A stretch of DNA of 39,299 bases from Streptomyces tricolor (lineage in GTDB: Bacteria > Actinomycetota > Actinomycetes > Streptomycetales > Streptomycetaceae), in NCBI RefSeq assembly GCF_002155905.1, contig NZ_MUMF01000388.1, positions 1-39,299 on the forward strand. Direction: 5' to 3'. The position numbers and the translations under genes are program-made. Numbering within the stretch: the first letter of the stretch is position 1; every line of letters begins with the position of its first letter. The notes beneath the pieces are model-generated. The model searched no databases and was not told the DNA's origin. It saw nothing but the letters and a program-made list of their open reading frames with translations. Shown here in pieces: positions 9,507 to 17,249 of the stretch.

Positions 9507-9671
9507 TCACGTGCGGGTGGACGGTCCGCTGTCCTCGTTCGTCGTCTTCGTCTCGGCCTTGAGGATCCGTGCCGACTTGCCTGCCGAACGGGCCAGTTCC
9601 GGCAGCTTCTTGGCGGCCAGGACGGCTATGACGACGATCAGGATGATCGCGAGTTCGCTCAGTCCGAACAT
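9507..9671 (-). CDS. tatA: TatA/E-family twin-arginine translocase subunit
   Basis: A 54-residue protein with the TatA layout: short N-terminus (MFGLSELAII), one hydrophobic helix (about 6-20), the hinge AAKKLPELARSAGKSAR with its Lys-Leu-Pro, then a charged amphipathic helix and a short acidic tail. TatA oligomerises to form the pore that exports folded proteins. I start at the ATG at 9671, which gives the family N-terminus; a longer reading would add an implausible Arg-rich leader. It lies 14 nt downstream of terD on the same strand and no tatC or tatB is in the window, so it is a second, orphan copy probably co-transcribed with terD. It is shorter than the usual actinobacterial housekeeping TatA (about 90 residues). 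Confidence 0.88.
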   Translation of the reverse strand: MFGLSELAIILIVVIAVLAAKKLPELARSAGKSARILKAETKTTNEDSGPSTRT

Positions 9672-9685
9672 GGCAGGGCCGCCCC

Positions 9686-10261
9686 TCAGACGTTGACGCC
9701 GAAGTCGGACGCGATGCCGGCGAGCCCGGAGGCGTATCCCTGGCCGACGGCGCGGAACTTCCACTCCGCGCCGTGCCGGTACAGCTCGCCGAAGACCATG
9801 GCGGTCTCGGTGGAGGCGTCCTCGGAAAGGTCGTAACGGGCGATCTCGGCGCCGCCGGCCTGGTTCACGATGCGGATGAAGGCGTTTCGGACCTGGCCGA
9901 AGCTTTGACCGCGGTTCTCGGCGTCGTGGATGGAGACCGGGAAGACGATCCTGTCGACCTCGGCGGGGACGGCCGCGAGGTTCACCTTGACGGACTCGTC
10001 GTCGCCCTCGCCCTCACCGGTGAGGTTGTCGCCGGTGTGCTCCACCGATCCGTCCGGGCTGGTGAGGTTGTTGTAGAAGACGAAGTGCCGGTCCGAGAGG
10101 ACCTTGCCCGATGCGTCGAGCAGCAGCGCGGAGGCGTCGAGGTCGTAGTCGGCCCCGGTGGTGGTCCGCACGTCCCAGCCCAGTCCGACCAGGACGGCGG
10201 TCAGGCCCGGCGCCTCCTTGCTGAGCGAGACATTGCCACCCTTGGACAGGGAAACTCCCAC
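9686..10261 (-). CDS. terD: TerD-family stress protein
   Basis: A 191-residue TerD protein, the size typical of the family. It starts at a GTG (10261) giving the standard N-terminus [20 protein letters not shown], with GGAGGAGA just upstream. Conserved TerD features are visible: [20 protein letters not shown] near 25-45, [20 protein letters not shown], acidic Ca-binding residues in GEGEGDDE, and a final [14 protein letters not shown] segment. TerD proteins are calcium-binding cytosolic proteins tied to tellurite, envelope and developmental stress responses in Streptomyces. The gene is followed 14 nt later by an orphan tatA. An 18-nt dyad at 10302-10319 lies 40 nt upstream and is repeated in front of spo0M. 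Confidence 0.95.
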   Translation of the reverse strand: MGVSLSKGGNVSLSKEAPGLTAVLVGLGWDVRTTTGADYDLDASALLLDASGKVLSDRHFVFYNNLTSPDGSVEHTGDNLTGEGEGDDESVKVNLAAVPAEVDRIVFPVSIHDAENRGQSFGQVRNAFIRIVNQAGGAEIARYDLSEDASTETAMVFGELYRHGAEWKFRAVGQGYASGLAGIASDFGVNV

Positions 10262-10301
10262 GGCTCTCCTCCTCGGTGAGATCATGACGTACGACAATGA
10301 A

Positions 10302-10319
10302 TCTACAGCACTGTAGAAG
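10302..10319 (-). promoter_or_regulatory. 18-nt dyad element upstream of terD
   Basis: On the + strand it reads TCTACAGCACTGTAGAAG, containing CTACAG/CTGTAG inverted arms. It matches the element upstream of spo0M (13050-13067) at all 12 positions outside the 6-nt centre: TCTAC-N6-GTAGAAG. Read in the sense of terD, GTAGATT could also act as a -10 with transcription starting about 30 nt before the GTG. Operator versus promoter core cannot be settled from sequence. Confidence 0.55.
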
Positions 10320-10686
10320 GAATGGCGGCGGCCGGACTTCCCTGCGCGCACCCGCCTGACGGACCGTCACGAGCTGGGAGTTGAACTGGCGGCCGTCGGT
10401 ACGGTCGTGCCCGCGCTGTCGTCGGCGAACTCCGCGGTCACGATGGTCCTGGTCCCATGTGCGGCCACGCCCCTGTGAGTCGCGCTCCGGGTTTGCACGA
10501 GCCGACGGGCGGACGGGCGATCAGGGCCTACCCGGTCCGCGCCCACCTGCATGACTGCGGTCACTCGTGGGAGGGACCTCTTGGGGATCGTTGGACCGAT
10601 GGCGGACGAGTCGGCCGCAAGCTCACTGATGCGCGCTGCCTCCGGTTGCGAATCACGTGGTCGTTCCCGAACAGGAAGGTCGACAG
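10320..10686. other. Intergenic region between terD and the sugar dehydrogenase gene
   Basis: 367 nt between divergent genes. It must hold promoters for both directions; beyond the dyad near terD I see no clear -35/-10 pair. A partial dyad GTTCCCGAAC lies near 10665, close to the dehydrogenase start, and GTTCCCGAA recurs about 60 nt before terC (near 13252), which may be chance. A leftward frame across 10367-10699 has poor coding character and I do not call it. Confidence 0.4.
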
Positions 10687-11844
10687 ATGTCACGCTCAAG
10701 GCTTTCGGCGCTGGATGGGGCCCGGCCGGGTATGGTCGTGCTCACCGCTGTCGCCGCCGTCATGGCCGTCGGCCTGTCCGGGCCGGCCGCTACGGCGACG
10801 GAACCGCCCTTCGTCCGATCTGCGCAGGGCGGCGGAACCGGTGCGCCCCGCGCGGGTGGCGTACCGTCAGGCGTCAGCACGCTCACGGACAGGATGACGA
10901 CACCCTGGGGGATCTCGTTCCTCCGGGGCCACAAAGCGGCGCTGGTGACCGAACGCGACACCGGAGCGGTCTGGAGAATCGCGCTGGACGGCGCCAAGAG
11001 GAAGGTCGGCACCGTGCCGGGCGCGGTGTGGAGCGAGTCGCAGGGCAAGGGCGGACTCCTGGGTGTCGCCGCGTCCCCCACCTGGAACGGGACCACCGAC
11101 AAGGACGTGTTCTTCATGGAGACCACGGCCGAGGACAACCGCGTGGTCAGAATGCGCTTCGACGGCACCGGACTCAGCGGCTACACCCCGATCCTGACAG
11201 GAATCCGCAAGGACCCCCAGGACACCCGGCACAACGGCGGGCAGATCGCGTTCGGACCCGACGGACATCTGTACGTCGCCACCGGCGACGCCTCGCAGCG
11301 CCAGCTGGCCCAGGACAAGAAGTCGCCCAACGGAAAGATCCTGCGGATCACCAAGACCGGCGCCGCCGCCCCCGGGAACCCCTTCGGAAACCGGGTGTAC
11401 AGCTACGGTCACCGCAATCCCCAGGGGCTGGCCTGGGACCGCGCCGGACGGCTGTGGGAGACCGAGATCGGCGCGGAGAAGTGGGACGAGCTCAACCTCG
11501 TGGAACCGGGGAAGAACTACGGCTGGCCGACCTGCCAGGGCGCCTGCTCCGCCGCCGGTATGACGAATCCGAAGATGGTGTGGAAACCGGACGAGGGAGG
11601 GGTACCCGCCCAGATCGCGGTCGTCAACGACGTCATCTACGCCACCACGCTGAGCGGCCGTCGGCTGTGGCGGATGCCGATCGACGCCACCGGCAAGGGC
11701 GTCGAACGCGCGACGGCCTACTACAACGGCACGTACGGCCGGCTGCGGGCGATCGCCAAGGTCTCCGGCGCCGACCAGCTCTGGATGGGCACGAGCGACC
11801 AGGGCACCGGCAAGGACCGCATCCTCAAGGTGACGATCGAGTAA
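10687..11844 (+). CDS. Secreted PQQ-dependent sugar (glucose/sorbosone) dehydrogenase-like protein
   Basis: A 385-residue six-bladed beta-propeller of the GSDH/soluble glucose dehydrogenase family. Residues 1-37 are a signal peptide (basic start, AVAAVMAVGLSGPAATA). Family landmarks follow: PWGISFL near 58, HNGGQIAFGPDGHLYVATGD near 182-201 (His and Asp of the active site and metal/PQQ region), YGHRNPQGLAWD, and NYGWP. Such enzymes oxidise sugars outside the membrane using PQQ; several actinobacterial members lack a proven substrate. The ATG at 10687 has AGGAAGG 9 nt upstream. It is convergent with spo0M, with a hairpin terminator between. Confidence 0.88.
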   Translation: MSRSRLSALDGARPGMVVLTAVAAVMAVGLSGPAATATEPPFVRSAQGGGTGAPRAGGVPSGVSTLTDRMTTPWGISFLRGHKAALVTERDTGAVWRIALDGAKRKVGTVPGAVWSESQGKGGLLGVAASPTWNGTTDKDVFFMETTAEDNRVVRMRFDGTGLSGYTPILTGIRKDPQDTRHNGGQIAFGPDGHLYVATGDASQRQLAQDKKSPNGKILRITKTGAAAPGNPFGNRVYSYGHRNPQGLAWDRAGRLWETEIGAEKWDELNLVEPGKNYGWPTCQGACSAAGMTNPKMVWKPDEGGVPAQIAVVNDVIYATTLSGRRLWRMPIDATGKGVERATAYYNGTYGRLRAIAKVSGADQLWMGTSDQGTGKDRILKVTIE

Positions 11845-11924
11845 CGCTCCGAAGCCGCGGTCCCGACCTGGTGACGACGGGATCGAGATCCCTTGGTCCG
11901 CAGGATGCTCCGTTCGTTTCGACA

Positions 11925-11949
11925 GGCCCGGACCGTGCCGGTCCGGGCC
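11925..11949. terminator. Hairpin between convergent genes
   Basis: Perfect 11-bp stem GGCCCGGACCG/CGGTCCGGGCC with a 3-nt loop (TGC). It lies between the 3' ends of the sugar dehydrogenase and spo0M genes and could terminate both. Confidence 0.7.
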
Positions 11950-11984
11950 GCGCTCTTCTACGAGAACACAGAAGCTGTCAGGGG

Positions 11985-12977
11985 CTACCCCTCGTCCTCG
12001 TCTCCCTCGAAGAAGTCCCCGATCTCATCGACCGCCTCGGCCGCAACCATTCCGCCGACCACGCCGACGGCGAGACCGGCCGCTCCCGCCGCGATGGCGG
12101 TGCCCATGCCCGGTCCGGAGCGGCGGCCGTCGTGGTGGTGCTCGCCGTGGCCGTACCCGTGGTGGCCATGGCCGCCCTCGTGGCCGTAGGCGGCGGGCGA
12201 GCCGTACGAGGCCCGGTGCTCGACCAGGCGGCGGATCCAGCCGTCGACCTCGGCGTTCCAGTCGCGGGAGTCGTGGTGACCGACGGTGTACCGGGCCAGC
12301 TCGTCATGGCCGGAGGAGAACAGGCCGCCGCGCTTGTCGGCCTCCAGCACGACCTCCAGGCCGGCGGGCGAGGCGAGGAAGGTCAGTTCGATCTCGTTGA
12401 CCTGGTGTGCGTACTGCGGGGCCGGCGTCAGCTCGATCTCCTGGTAGAAGGGCAGCTGCTGGCCCGTACCGCCGATACGGCCGTACTCCAGATCGGCGGA
12501 CTTGAAGCCGAAGCCGAGCCGGCCCAGCGCTTCGAGGATCGCTTCCTGGGCCGGCAGCGGTCCGACGGTCAGCTGGTCGAGGTCGCCCTTGTCCTTGGCG
12601 CCGGCCACCGCCAGCTCGGTGCGCACACCGAGCACGACGCCCAGCGGCTGCCCGTACAGCTCGGTGACCGGGGTCTCCCAGGGCAGGGCCACGCTGAACG
12701 GGATGCTGCGCCGCTCGCCCGCCGCGAGCCGGAAGCCGCCGGCGACGGTGAAGCGGTCGAAGGCGACCGTGCCCTCGCTCTCGCCGCCGTCGTGCTCGGC
12801 CTCGACGCGGGCCAGCAGCTCCAGCGTGATGTGGTCGATGTCGAAGTCGGCGTCCCCGCCCTGCAGATGAACCTGCCCGGTCAGGCCGTGGCCCGGCAGG
12901 GCGGGCCCGGGGTCGAGGACCGTGTCCACCGAGGGCCCGCCGATACCGAGCGAGCCGAGCAGCCGTTTGAACACCAT
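11985..12977 (-). CDS. spo0M: Spo0M-like sporulation control (arrestin-fold) protein with His-rich tail
   Basis: A 330-residue protein. Residues 1-240 are a Spo0M domain: MVFKRLLGSLGIGGPSVDTV, the beta-rich LPG…GQVHLQGGDADFDID segment, then FSVALPWETPVTELYGQPLG and VRTELAVAGAKDKGDLD. Spo0M is an arrestin-like cytosolic protein that affects sporulation in Bacillus; its molecular job is unclear. Unusually, residues about 265-290 are packed with Gly, His and Tyr (GHEGGHGHHGYGHGEHHHD), then a hydrophobic Ala/Gly/Val segment and an acidic tail. The His-rich run looks like a metal-binding extension, and the protein is longer than the Bacillus one (about 258). The ATG at 12977 has GAAGGAG upstream. 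Its upstream dyad is the same as that of terD. Confidence 0.88.
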   Translation of the reverse strand: MVFKRLLGSLGIGGPSVDTVLDPGPALPGHGLTGQVHLQGGDADFDIDHITLELLARVEAEHDGGESEGTVAFDRFTVAGGFRLAAGERRSIPFSVALPWETPVTELYGQPLGVVLGVRTELAVAGAKDKGDLDQLTVGPLPAQEAILEALGRLGFGFKSADLEYGRIGGTGQQLPFYQEIELTPAPQYAHQVNEIELTFLASPAGLEVVLEADKRGGLFSSGHDELARYTVGHHDSRDWNAEVDGWIRRLVEHRASYGSPAAYGHEGGHGHHGYGHGEHHHDGRRSGPGMGTAIAAGAAGLAVGVVGGMVAAEAVDEIGDFFEGDEDEG

Positions 12978-13049
12978 CGCGGCGTCCACTCCTTCATGTG
13001 CGTATGTCTGACGTGCCCGCGGGAACGGCCGGGAGCGCCCGGGCCGTTC

Positions 13050-13067
13050 TCTACAAGCGAGTAGAAG
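13050..13067 (-). promoter_or_regulatory. 18-nt dyad element upstream of spo0M
   Basis: On the + strand TCTACAAGCGAGTAGAAG, sharing TCTAC-N6-GTAGAAG with the element in front of terD, in the same orientation relative to the gene it precedes. It starts 73 nt upstream of the spo0M ATG. The intervening divergent region to terC (13068-13315) holds no other element I can name; I looked for and did not find a yybP-ykoY-type riboswitch before terC. Confidence 0.55.
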
Positions 13068-13315
13068 CATAGAGTTGCCGGGCGTCGCGAGGGCGACGTA
13101 CGGGCCCCGGCTGCGGGAAAGTCCGAAAGCAGCGGCGATCCGGCGGTTGTCGTCGCGTTGACCAGCGTCCTTGACGGGGGTGGCACGGTGACCGAGGTCC
13201 TGCCCGGTGACACGGCCTGCCGACGAGGACGTGGGCTCCTGAGAAGAAATCTGTTCCCGAATGCCCCAGACTCGGAAGGAGACGACTGGTCGATCGCACC
13301 TGAGGGGTCGGACCT

Positions 13316-14386
13316 GTGCACAGTGTGCCGTTGTGGCTCTGGATGGTCTTCGCCGTCACCGTACTGGTGTCCTTGGCGGTCGATCTGCTCGCGCACCGCC
13401 ACGCGCATGTCATCGGATTCCGGGAGGCCGCCGCCTGGAGCGGGGTCTGGGTCGGACTGGCGATCGTCTTCGGCGCGGTCGTCTTCCTCGTCGTCGGGAC
13501 TACGGCCGGAGTGGAGTACACGACCGCGTGGCTGCTGGAGAAGAGCCTGTCGGTCGACAACCTCTTCGTCTTCGCGCTGATCTTCGGCTATTTCCGGGTG
13601 CCGCGCGCCTACCAGCACCGCGTCCTGTTCTTCGGCGTCCTCGGCGCCCTCGTCTTCCGCGGCATCTTCCTGGCCGCGGGTGTGGCCGTGGTCAGCCGAT
13701 TCACGGCCGTGCTGTTCGTCTTCGCGGCCATCCTCTTCTACAGCACCTACAAGATCCTCAAAGAGGAGGAGGACAGCTTCGACCCCGGCAAGAGCATCGC
13801 CGTACGCCTGCTCCGCAAGGTCATCCCCGTGCGGGACGAGTACGCCGGCACCCACTTCTTCGTCAAGGAAGCCGGGAAGCGCGTCGCCACCCCGCTGCTG
13901 GCAGTCGTCGCCGCGATCGAAGCGGCCGACCTCGTCTTCGCCGTCGACAGCGTGCCCGCCGTGCTCGCCGTCAGCAACGACGCGTTCATCGTCTACACGA
14001 GCAACGCGTTCGCCATTCTCGGCCTGCGCGCCCTGTACTTCATGCTCGCCGGGCTGCTCGACCGCTTCCACTACCTCAGCAAGGGCCTGGCCCTCATCCT
14101 CGCCTTCATCGGCGTCAAACTCATCCTCCAGGCGTCCCACAAGACGATCAGCACCGCTGTCCCCGAGATCCCCTCCCCGGTCAGCCTGGCCGTCATCACC
14201 GTCGTGCTGGCCGTCTCCGTCGCCCTCAGCCTGCTGCGTCCTCCGCCGCCCAGCGCCGGCGGCGCCGCCGTGCGGTCCGACGCGGAGCTGCCGCGTGAGC
14301 CCATGCCGGCCGACAGCGCCGCGCGCGAGACAACCGGACCGCCTGACGGTGAGATCACACAACGAGACGAAGACACCAAACAATAG
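13316..14386 (+). CDS. terC: TerC/Alx-family integral membrane protein
   Basis: A 356-residue multi-pass protein with about nine hydrophobic segments. TerC signatures are clear: WLLEKSLSVDNLFVFALIFG near 78-97 and EAADLVFAVDSVPAVLAVS near 202-220, the paired acidic helices thought to bind metal in the membrane. TerC/Alx proteins are linked to tellurite resistance, Mn2+ export and metallation of exported proteins. I use the GTG at 13316, with GAGGGG about 11 nt upstream; the next in-frame starts would cut the first helix. The C-terminal 60 residues are hydrophilic, and the DNA becomes unusually AT-rich across the stop codon. Divergent from spo0M and close to terD and tatA, consistent with a Ter-type stress locus. 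Confidence 0.93.
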   Translation: MHSVPLWLWMVFAVTVLVSLAVDLLAHRHAHVIGFREAAAWSGVWVGLAIVFGAVVFLVVGTTAGVEYTTAWLLEKSLSVDNLFVFALIFGYFRVPRAYQHRVLFFGVLGALVFRGIFLAAGVAVVSRFTAVLFVFAAILFYSTYKILKEEEDSFDPGKSIAVRLLRKVIPVRDEYAGTHFFVKEAGKRVATPLLAVVAAIEAADLVFAVDSVPAVLAVSNDAFIVYTSNAFAILGLRALYFMLAGLLDRFHYLSKGLALILAFIGVKLILQASHKTISTAVPEIPSPVSLAVITVVLAVSVALSLLRPPPPSAGGAAVRSDAELPREPMPADSAARETTGPPDGEITQRDEDTKQ

Positions 14387-14401
14387 CAATGAGATGGTAA
14401 A

Positions 14402-14641
14402 ATGTTGGTTATGGATGGCAGGCGTATAGGAGTGACGAGCGCGGCCGGACACGTCTGCGGCTCGTGCAAGAAGCCGGTGGACACCGTGGTGGAGCGGTAC
14501 AAGAGCTTCGGTGTCTTTGTCCCCGCCTGGACGGCGGGCCCCTGCCGTAACCCGCAGTGTGCGGAGTACGTCCCCGAATACGCGCTGATCGGCTGGGCGC
14601 GCGGCGTCAGACCGGGAAAGTCCGGCCGCCGTACCACCTGA
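14402..14641 (+). CDS. Small Cys-rich (zinc-ribbon-like) hypothetical protein
   Basis: A 79-residue protein with C-x2-C (residues about 19-22, CGSC) and C-x4-C (about 48-53, CRNPQC), a spacing that could bind one metal ion, embedded in a compact sequence (VERYKSFGVFVPAWTAGP). No signal or membrane segment. Starts are possible at 14402 or 14411; GAGATGG a few nt before 14402 favours the first. It follows terC by 15 nt in the same direction, so it may be co-transcribed. The start region (about 14375-14412) is markedly AT-rich for this genome. I do not recognise the family. Confidence 0.6.
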   Translation: MLVMDGRRIGVTSAAGHVCGSCKKPVDTVVERYKSFGVFVPAWTAGPCRNPQCAEYVPEYALIGWARGVRPGKSGRRTT

Positions 14642-14643
14642 AC

Positions 14644-14797
14644 GTGCTCGCGGGACCAGTCGGCGAGGTCCAGGCGCACTGCGGCTAGAGCTGCCTGCCC
14701 GAGTTCTACGGCTTCGGTTACGCCACCGGAGTGATCCGCGAGGCACTGCACCCCAAGGGGGCTGACCCCGACCCCGACGAACGCCCTCAGGGGCTGC
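14644..14797 (+). pseudogene. Possible gene remnant with in-frame amber stop
   Basis: A + strand frame opened by a GTG at 14644 reads …VQAHCG, then TAG at 14686-14688, then SCLPEFYGFGYATGVIREAL…, with protein-like composition and good third-position GC on both sides. It then runs antisense into the phosphatase gene with no plausible end. It could be a truncated gene broken by the amber codon, or chance. No family recognised. Confidence 0.25.
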
Positions 14798-15889
14798 TCA
14801 GGGCTCACACAGGCGTACGGCTAGGGCGGCGATGTCGTCGTCGAGGCGTCCTCTGCTGTAGCGGAGGAGGTCGCGGTGGAGAGCCGTGAGCAGTTCGCGG
14901 GGTGGTGTCGGGGGCTGCCGGCGCATCCAGGCGGCCAGCGGGAAGAACTCGCCGTCGTGGGCGCGGGCCTCGGCGATCCCGTCGGTGTAGAGGAGCAGCA
15001 GGTCGCCGGGGGCGAAGTCGAAGGTGTCGACGTTGTACTGATCGCCGATGAGGTCCGCGAGGCTGAGCAGCGGCGAGGGAGTGGCGGGCTCGAGGACACG
15101 GAGTTTCCCGCCGTTCAGGAGCAGCGGCGGGGGGTGCCCGCAGTTGAGGATGTCGATACGTCTGCCCCCGTGCGGGATCTCGACGAGAAGGGCGGTGGCG
15201 AAGCGCTCCATCGGCCCCTCGGGGGGAAAGGCGGCGTTGTAACGGGTGCTGCTGGCGTCGAGCCTGCGTGCGACGTCGACGATGTCGGCCTCGCCGTAGG
15301 CCGCCTCCCGGAAGGCGTTGACGATCGCCGCGGCCGCCCCCACTGCCGGCAGGCCCTTGCCCCGCACGTCACCGATGAGCAGTCTGACCCCGTAGGGCGT
15401 GTCGACCACCTCGTAGAAGTCCCCGCCGATGCGGGCCTCCGCCGCGGCCGCGAGGTACAGCGACTCGATCTCGACGATGCCGAAGCGGCGGGGCATAGGG
15501 CTGAGCACCACCTGCTGCGCCGCTTCGGCGACGAGCCGTACCTGGATGAGGGTGCGCTCACGCTGGAGCCGCACGTGGCTGCCGTACGCGGCGGCCACGG
15601 TGACGGCGATGATCCCCGCGGCCGTCCACCACGTTCCCAGCCCAGGGAAGACGAGGCTGAGGCCGATCATCAGAAAGAGGCAGACCGTCCCGAGCAGGAC
15701 GGTGGGCAGGACCGGCCACATGGCGGCGGCCAGAGCCGGCGCCGCGGGCAGGAGCCGGCTGAAGGCCATTTCCGGCGGAGTGCTGTACGCCAGGCTGGCG
15801 ATGACGACGGTCAGGATGACCGGCGACAGCCGCACAAAACTTCCCGGGCCGGGGCGCCGACGGAGCCGCAGCCGTCCAGGCACGATCAC
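14798..15889 (-). CDS. Membrane-anchored PP2C/SpoIIE-type serine phosphatase
   Basis: A 363-residue protein. Residues 1-105 contain about four hydrophobic helices; residues about 140-360 form a SpoIIE/RsbU-type PP2C phosphatase with IGGDFYEVVDTPYG (about 152-165), GDVRGKGLPAVG (about 171), LLLYTDGIAEAR (about 296-307) and a final DDDIAALAVRL, which supply the metal-binding aspartates. Such enzymes dephosphorylate anti-sigma-factor antagonists and are abundant in Streptomyces, often feeding SigB-like or developmental switches. There is no GAF, PAS or kinase domain. The GTG at 15889 has only a weak ribosome site (GAA), and a TCTAC…GTAG dyad lies 13 nt upstream, so the mRNA could be nearly leaderless. 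Its partner anti-anti-sigma factor is not in the window. Confidence 0.9.
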   Translation of the reverse strand: MIVPGRLRLRRRPGPGSFVRLSPVILTVVIASLAYSTPPEMAFSRLLPAAPALAAAMWPVLPTVLLGTVCLFLMIGLSLVFPGLGTWWTAAGIIAVTVAAAYGSHVRLQRERTLIQVRLVAEAAQQVVLSPMPRRFGIVEIESLYLAAAAEARIGGDFYEVVDTPYGVRLLIGDVRGKGLPAVGAAAAIVNAFREAAYGEADIVDVARRLDASSTRYNAAFPPEGPMERFATALLVEIPHGGRRIDILNCGHPPPLLLNGGKLRVLEPATPSPLLSLADLIGDQYNVDTFDFAPGDLLLLYTDGIAEARAHDGEFFPLAAWMRRQPPTPPRELLTALHRDLLRYSRGRLDDDIAALAVRLCEP

Positions 15890-15902
15890 ACTTCATAGAA
15901 TA

Positions 15903-15940
15903 TCTACGTAAGTAGGGCATAGCGCTCTGACGCATCAGAG
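15903..15940 (-). promoter_or_regulatory. Two dyads upstream of the phosphatase gene
   Basis: TCTAC-GTAA-GTAG at 15903-15915 resembles the terD and spo0M elements but with a 4-nt rather than 6-nt centre; like the spo0M element it is followed by GCATAG. Next to it, CTCTGA-CGCA-TCAGAG (15925-15940) is a perfect 6-bp inverted repeat. Both lie within 55 nt of the start and are likely promoter or operator parts. Function inferred. Confidence 0.4.
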
Positions 15941-16125
15941 GCGAGATGCGGGGATCGAAAGTACGTTCGCTTGTGGACTGGCGCGACGATGCTGCCGGGG
16001 CGACGTTCGGGGACCGTTCTACGCCCGCCGGATCGTCGGGCAGGTGGTGTCCCTCGCCGAGGCACCGGTCGAGCGCCTCCCACCCGCCGGGCAGGCCGGC
16101 GATCACCTGCTCGGTGCCGGAGGCG

Positions 16126-17127
16126 TCAGGGGCGGGGGCGGGGCAGCGCTCGGCCGGCGGCTCCCGTGGTCTGGGAGCGGAAGGTGCGGCGGTAGGTGTC
16201 CGGTGACACGCCTACCGTTCGGGCGAAGTGGCGGCGCAACGTGGTGGCGGTGCCCATGCCCGTGGCCGCGGCGATGGTGTCGACGGTGTCGTCGGTGGTC
16301 TCCAGCAGTTCCTGGGCGTAGCGGATGCGCTGGGTGTGGAGCCACTGCAACGGGGTGGTGCCGGTCACCTGCTTGAAGTGGCGGCCCAGGTGACGCGAGC
16401 TCATCCGTGCCTGGCGGGCCATGTCCTCGACGGTGAGCGGCTCGTCCAGCCGCCCCAGCACCCAGGGGAAGAGGTCGGCGAGGGGGTGGTTGCCCGGCTC
16501 GGGGACGGGAGTGGCGATGAACTGGGCCTGGCCGCCGTCCCGGTGGGGCGGTACGACCAGGCGTCGGGCGATCGTGTTGGCGATCGACGAGCCGTGGTCG
16601 AGGCGCACCAGGTGCAGGCACAGGTCCATGGCGGCGGCCTTGCCGGCGGAGGTGAGCACACTGCCGTTGTCGACGTAGAGGACGTCCGGGTCCACCATGA
16701 CCTCCGGGTGGCGCCTGGCCAGTTCCCGGGTGTGTGCCCAGTGCGTGGTGGCCCGCTTGCCGTCCAGCAGTCCGGCGGCGGCCAGGATGAACGCGCCCGT
16801 GCACAGGGAGGCCACGCGTGCGCCTGCCTCGTGGGCCGCGCGTACCGCGTCGAGGAGTTCTTCCGGCGGGTCCTGGTCCGTGTCGGCCCAGCCCGGGACG
16901 ATCACGGTGTCGGCGTGTGCCAGGTGGTCGAGCCCGTGGTCGGGCTCCAGCCGGAAGCGGCCGACTTGCACAGCGCTCTGCCCGCAGAGCGAGAAGCGGT
17001 ACCAGGGGTCCACGATGTGGGTCAGGTCGGCGCCGAAGACTTCGCATGCCAGGGACAGCTCGAGGTGGAGCATGCCATCGGTGAGGGCCAGCGCGACGGT
17101 AGGCATGTCCGGAAGTGTATGAGTCAT
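16126..17127 (-). CDS. GlxA/FtrA-family AraC-type transcriptional regulator
   Basis: A 333-residue regulator with an N-terminal DJ-1/PfpI-like (class I glutamine amidotransferase-like) domain (residues about 10-190; the nucleophile-elbow region reads VASLCTGAFILAAAGLLDG) and a C-terminal AraC double helix-turn-helix (about 215-320; VEDMARQARMSSRHLGRHFK and DTIAAATGMGTATTLRRHF). Members often control a divergent enzyme gene. The first ATG (17127) is used; an ATG seven codons later is also possible. It is divergent from the saccharopine-dehydrogenase-like gene across 122 nt, its most likely target. The effector is unknown. Confidence 0.92.
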   Translation of the reverse strand: MTHTLPDMPTVALALTDGMLHLELSLACEVFGADLTHIVDPWYRFSLCGQSAVQVGRFRLEPDHGLDHLAHADTVIVPGWADTDQDPPEELLDAVRAAHEAGARVASLCTGAFILAAAGLLDGKRATTHWAHTRELARRHPEVMVDPDVLYVDNGSVLTSAGKAAAMDLCLHLVRLDHGSSIANTIARRLVVPPHRDGGQAQFIATPVPEPGNHPLADLFPWVLGRLDEPLTVEDMARQARMSSRHLGRHFKQVTGTTPLQWLHTQRIRYAQELLETTDDTVDTIAAATGMGTATTLRRHFARTVGVSPDTYRRTFRSQTTGAAGRALPRPRP

Positions 17128-17249
17128 GTCGTTCCAGACACTCGTGTGGGGGCGCTGCTCCGCGTCAGGATCTCGGTGACAGAGCGCGGCGGGTCGACAG
17201 GAACCGGCGGCGGGTCATCCGTGTGCAGACGAGTGCAGGGAGCGGGTTC

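Noticed and set aside
10367..10699. Leftward 110-codon frame between terD and the sugar dehydrogenase gene
   Set aside because: No ribosome site, no family, composition typical of shadow translation, and it would overlap the dehydrogenase start.
11951..11976. Another partial TTCTAC…ACAGA match downstream of the sugar dehydrogenase gene
   Set aside because: It lies between convergent genes where no promoter is expected and matches only one arm.
13068..13315. yybP-ykoY (manganese) riboswitch or Alx-type RNA element before terC
   Set aside because: None of the conserved riboswitch core sequences is visible; only unstructured GC-rich leader.
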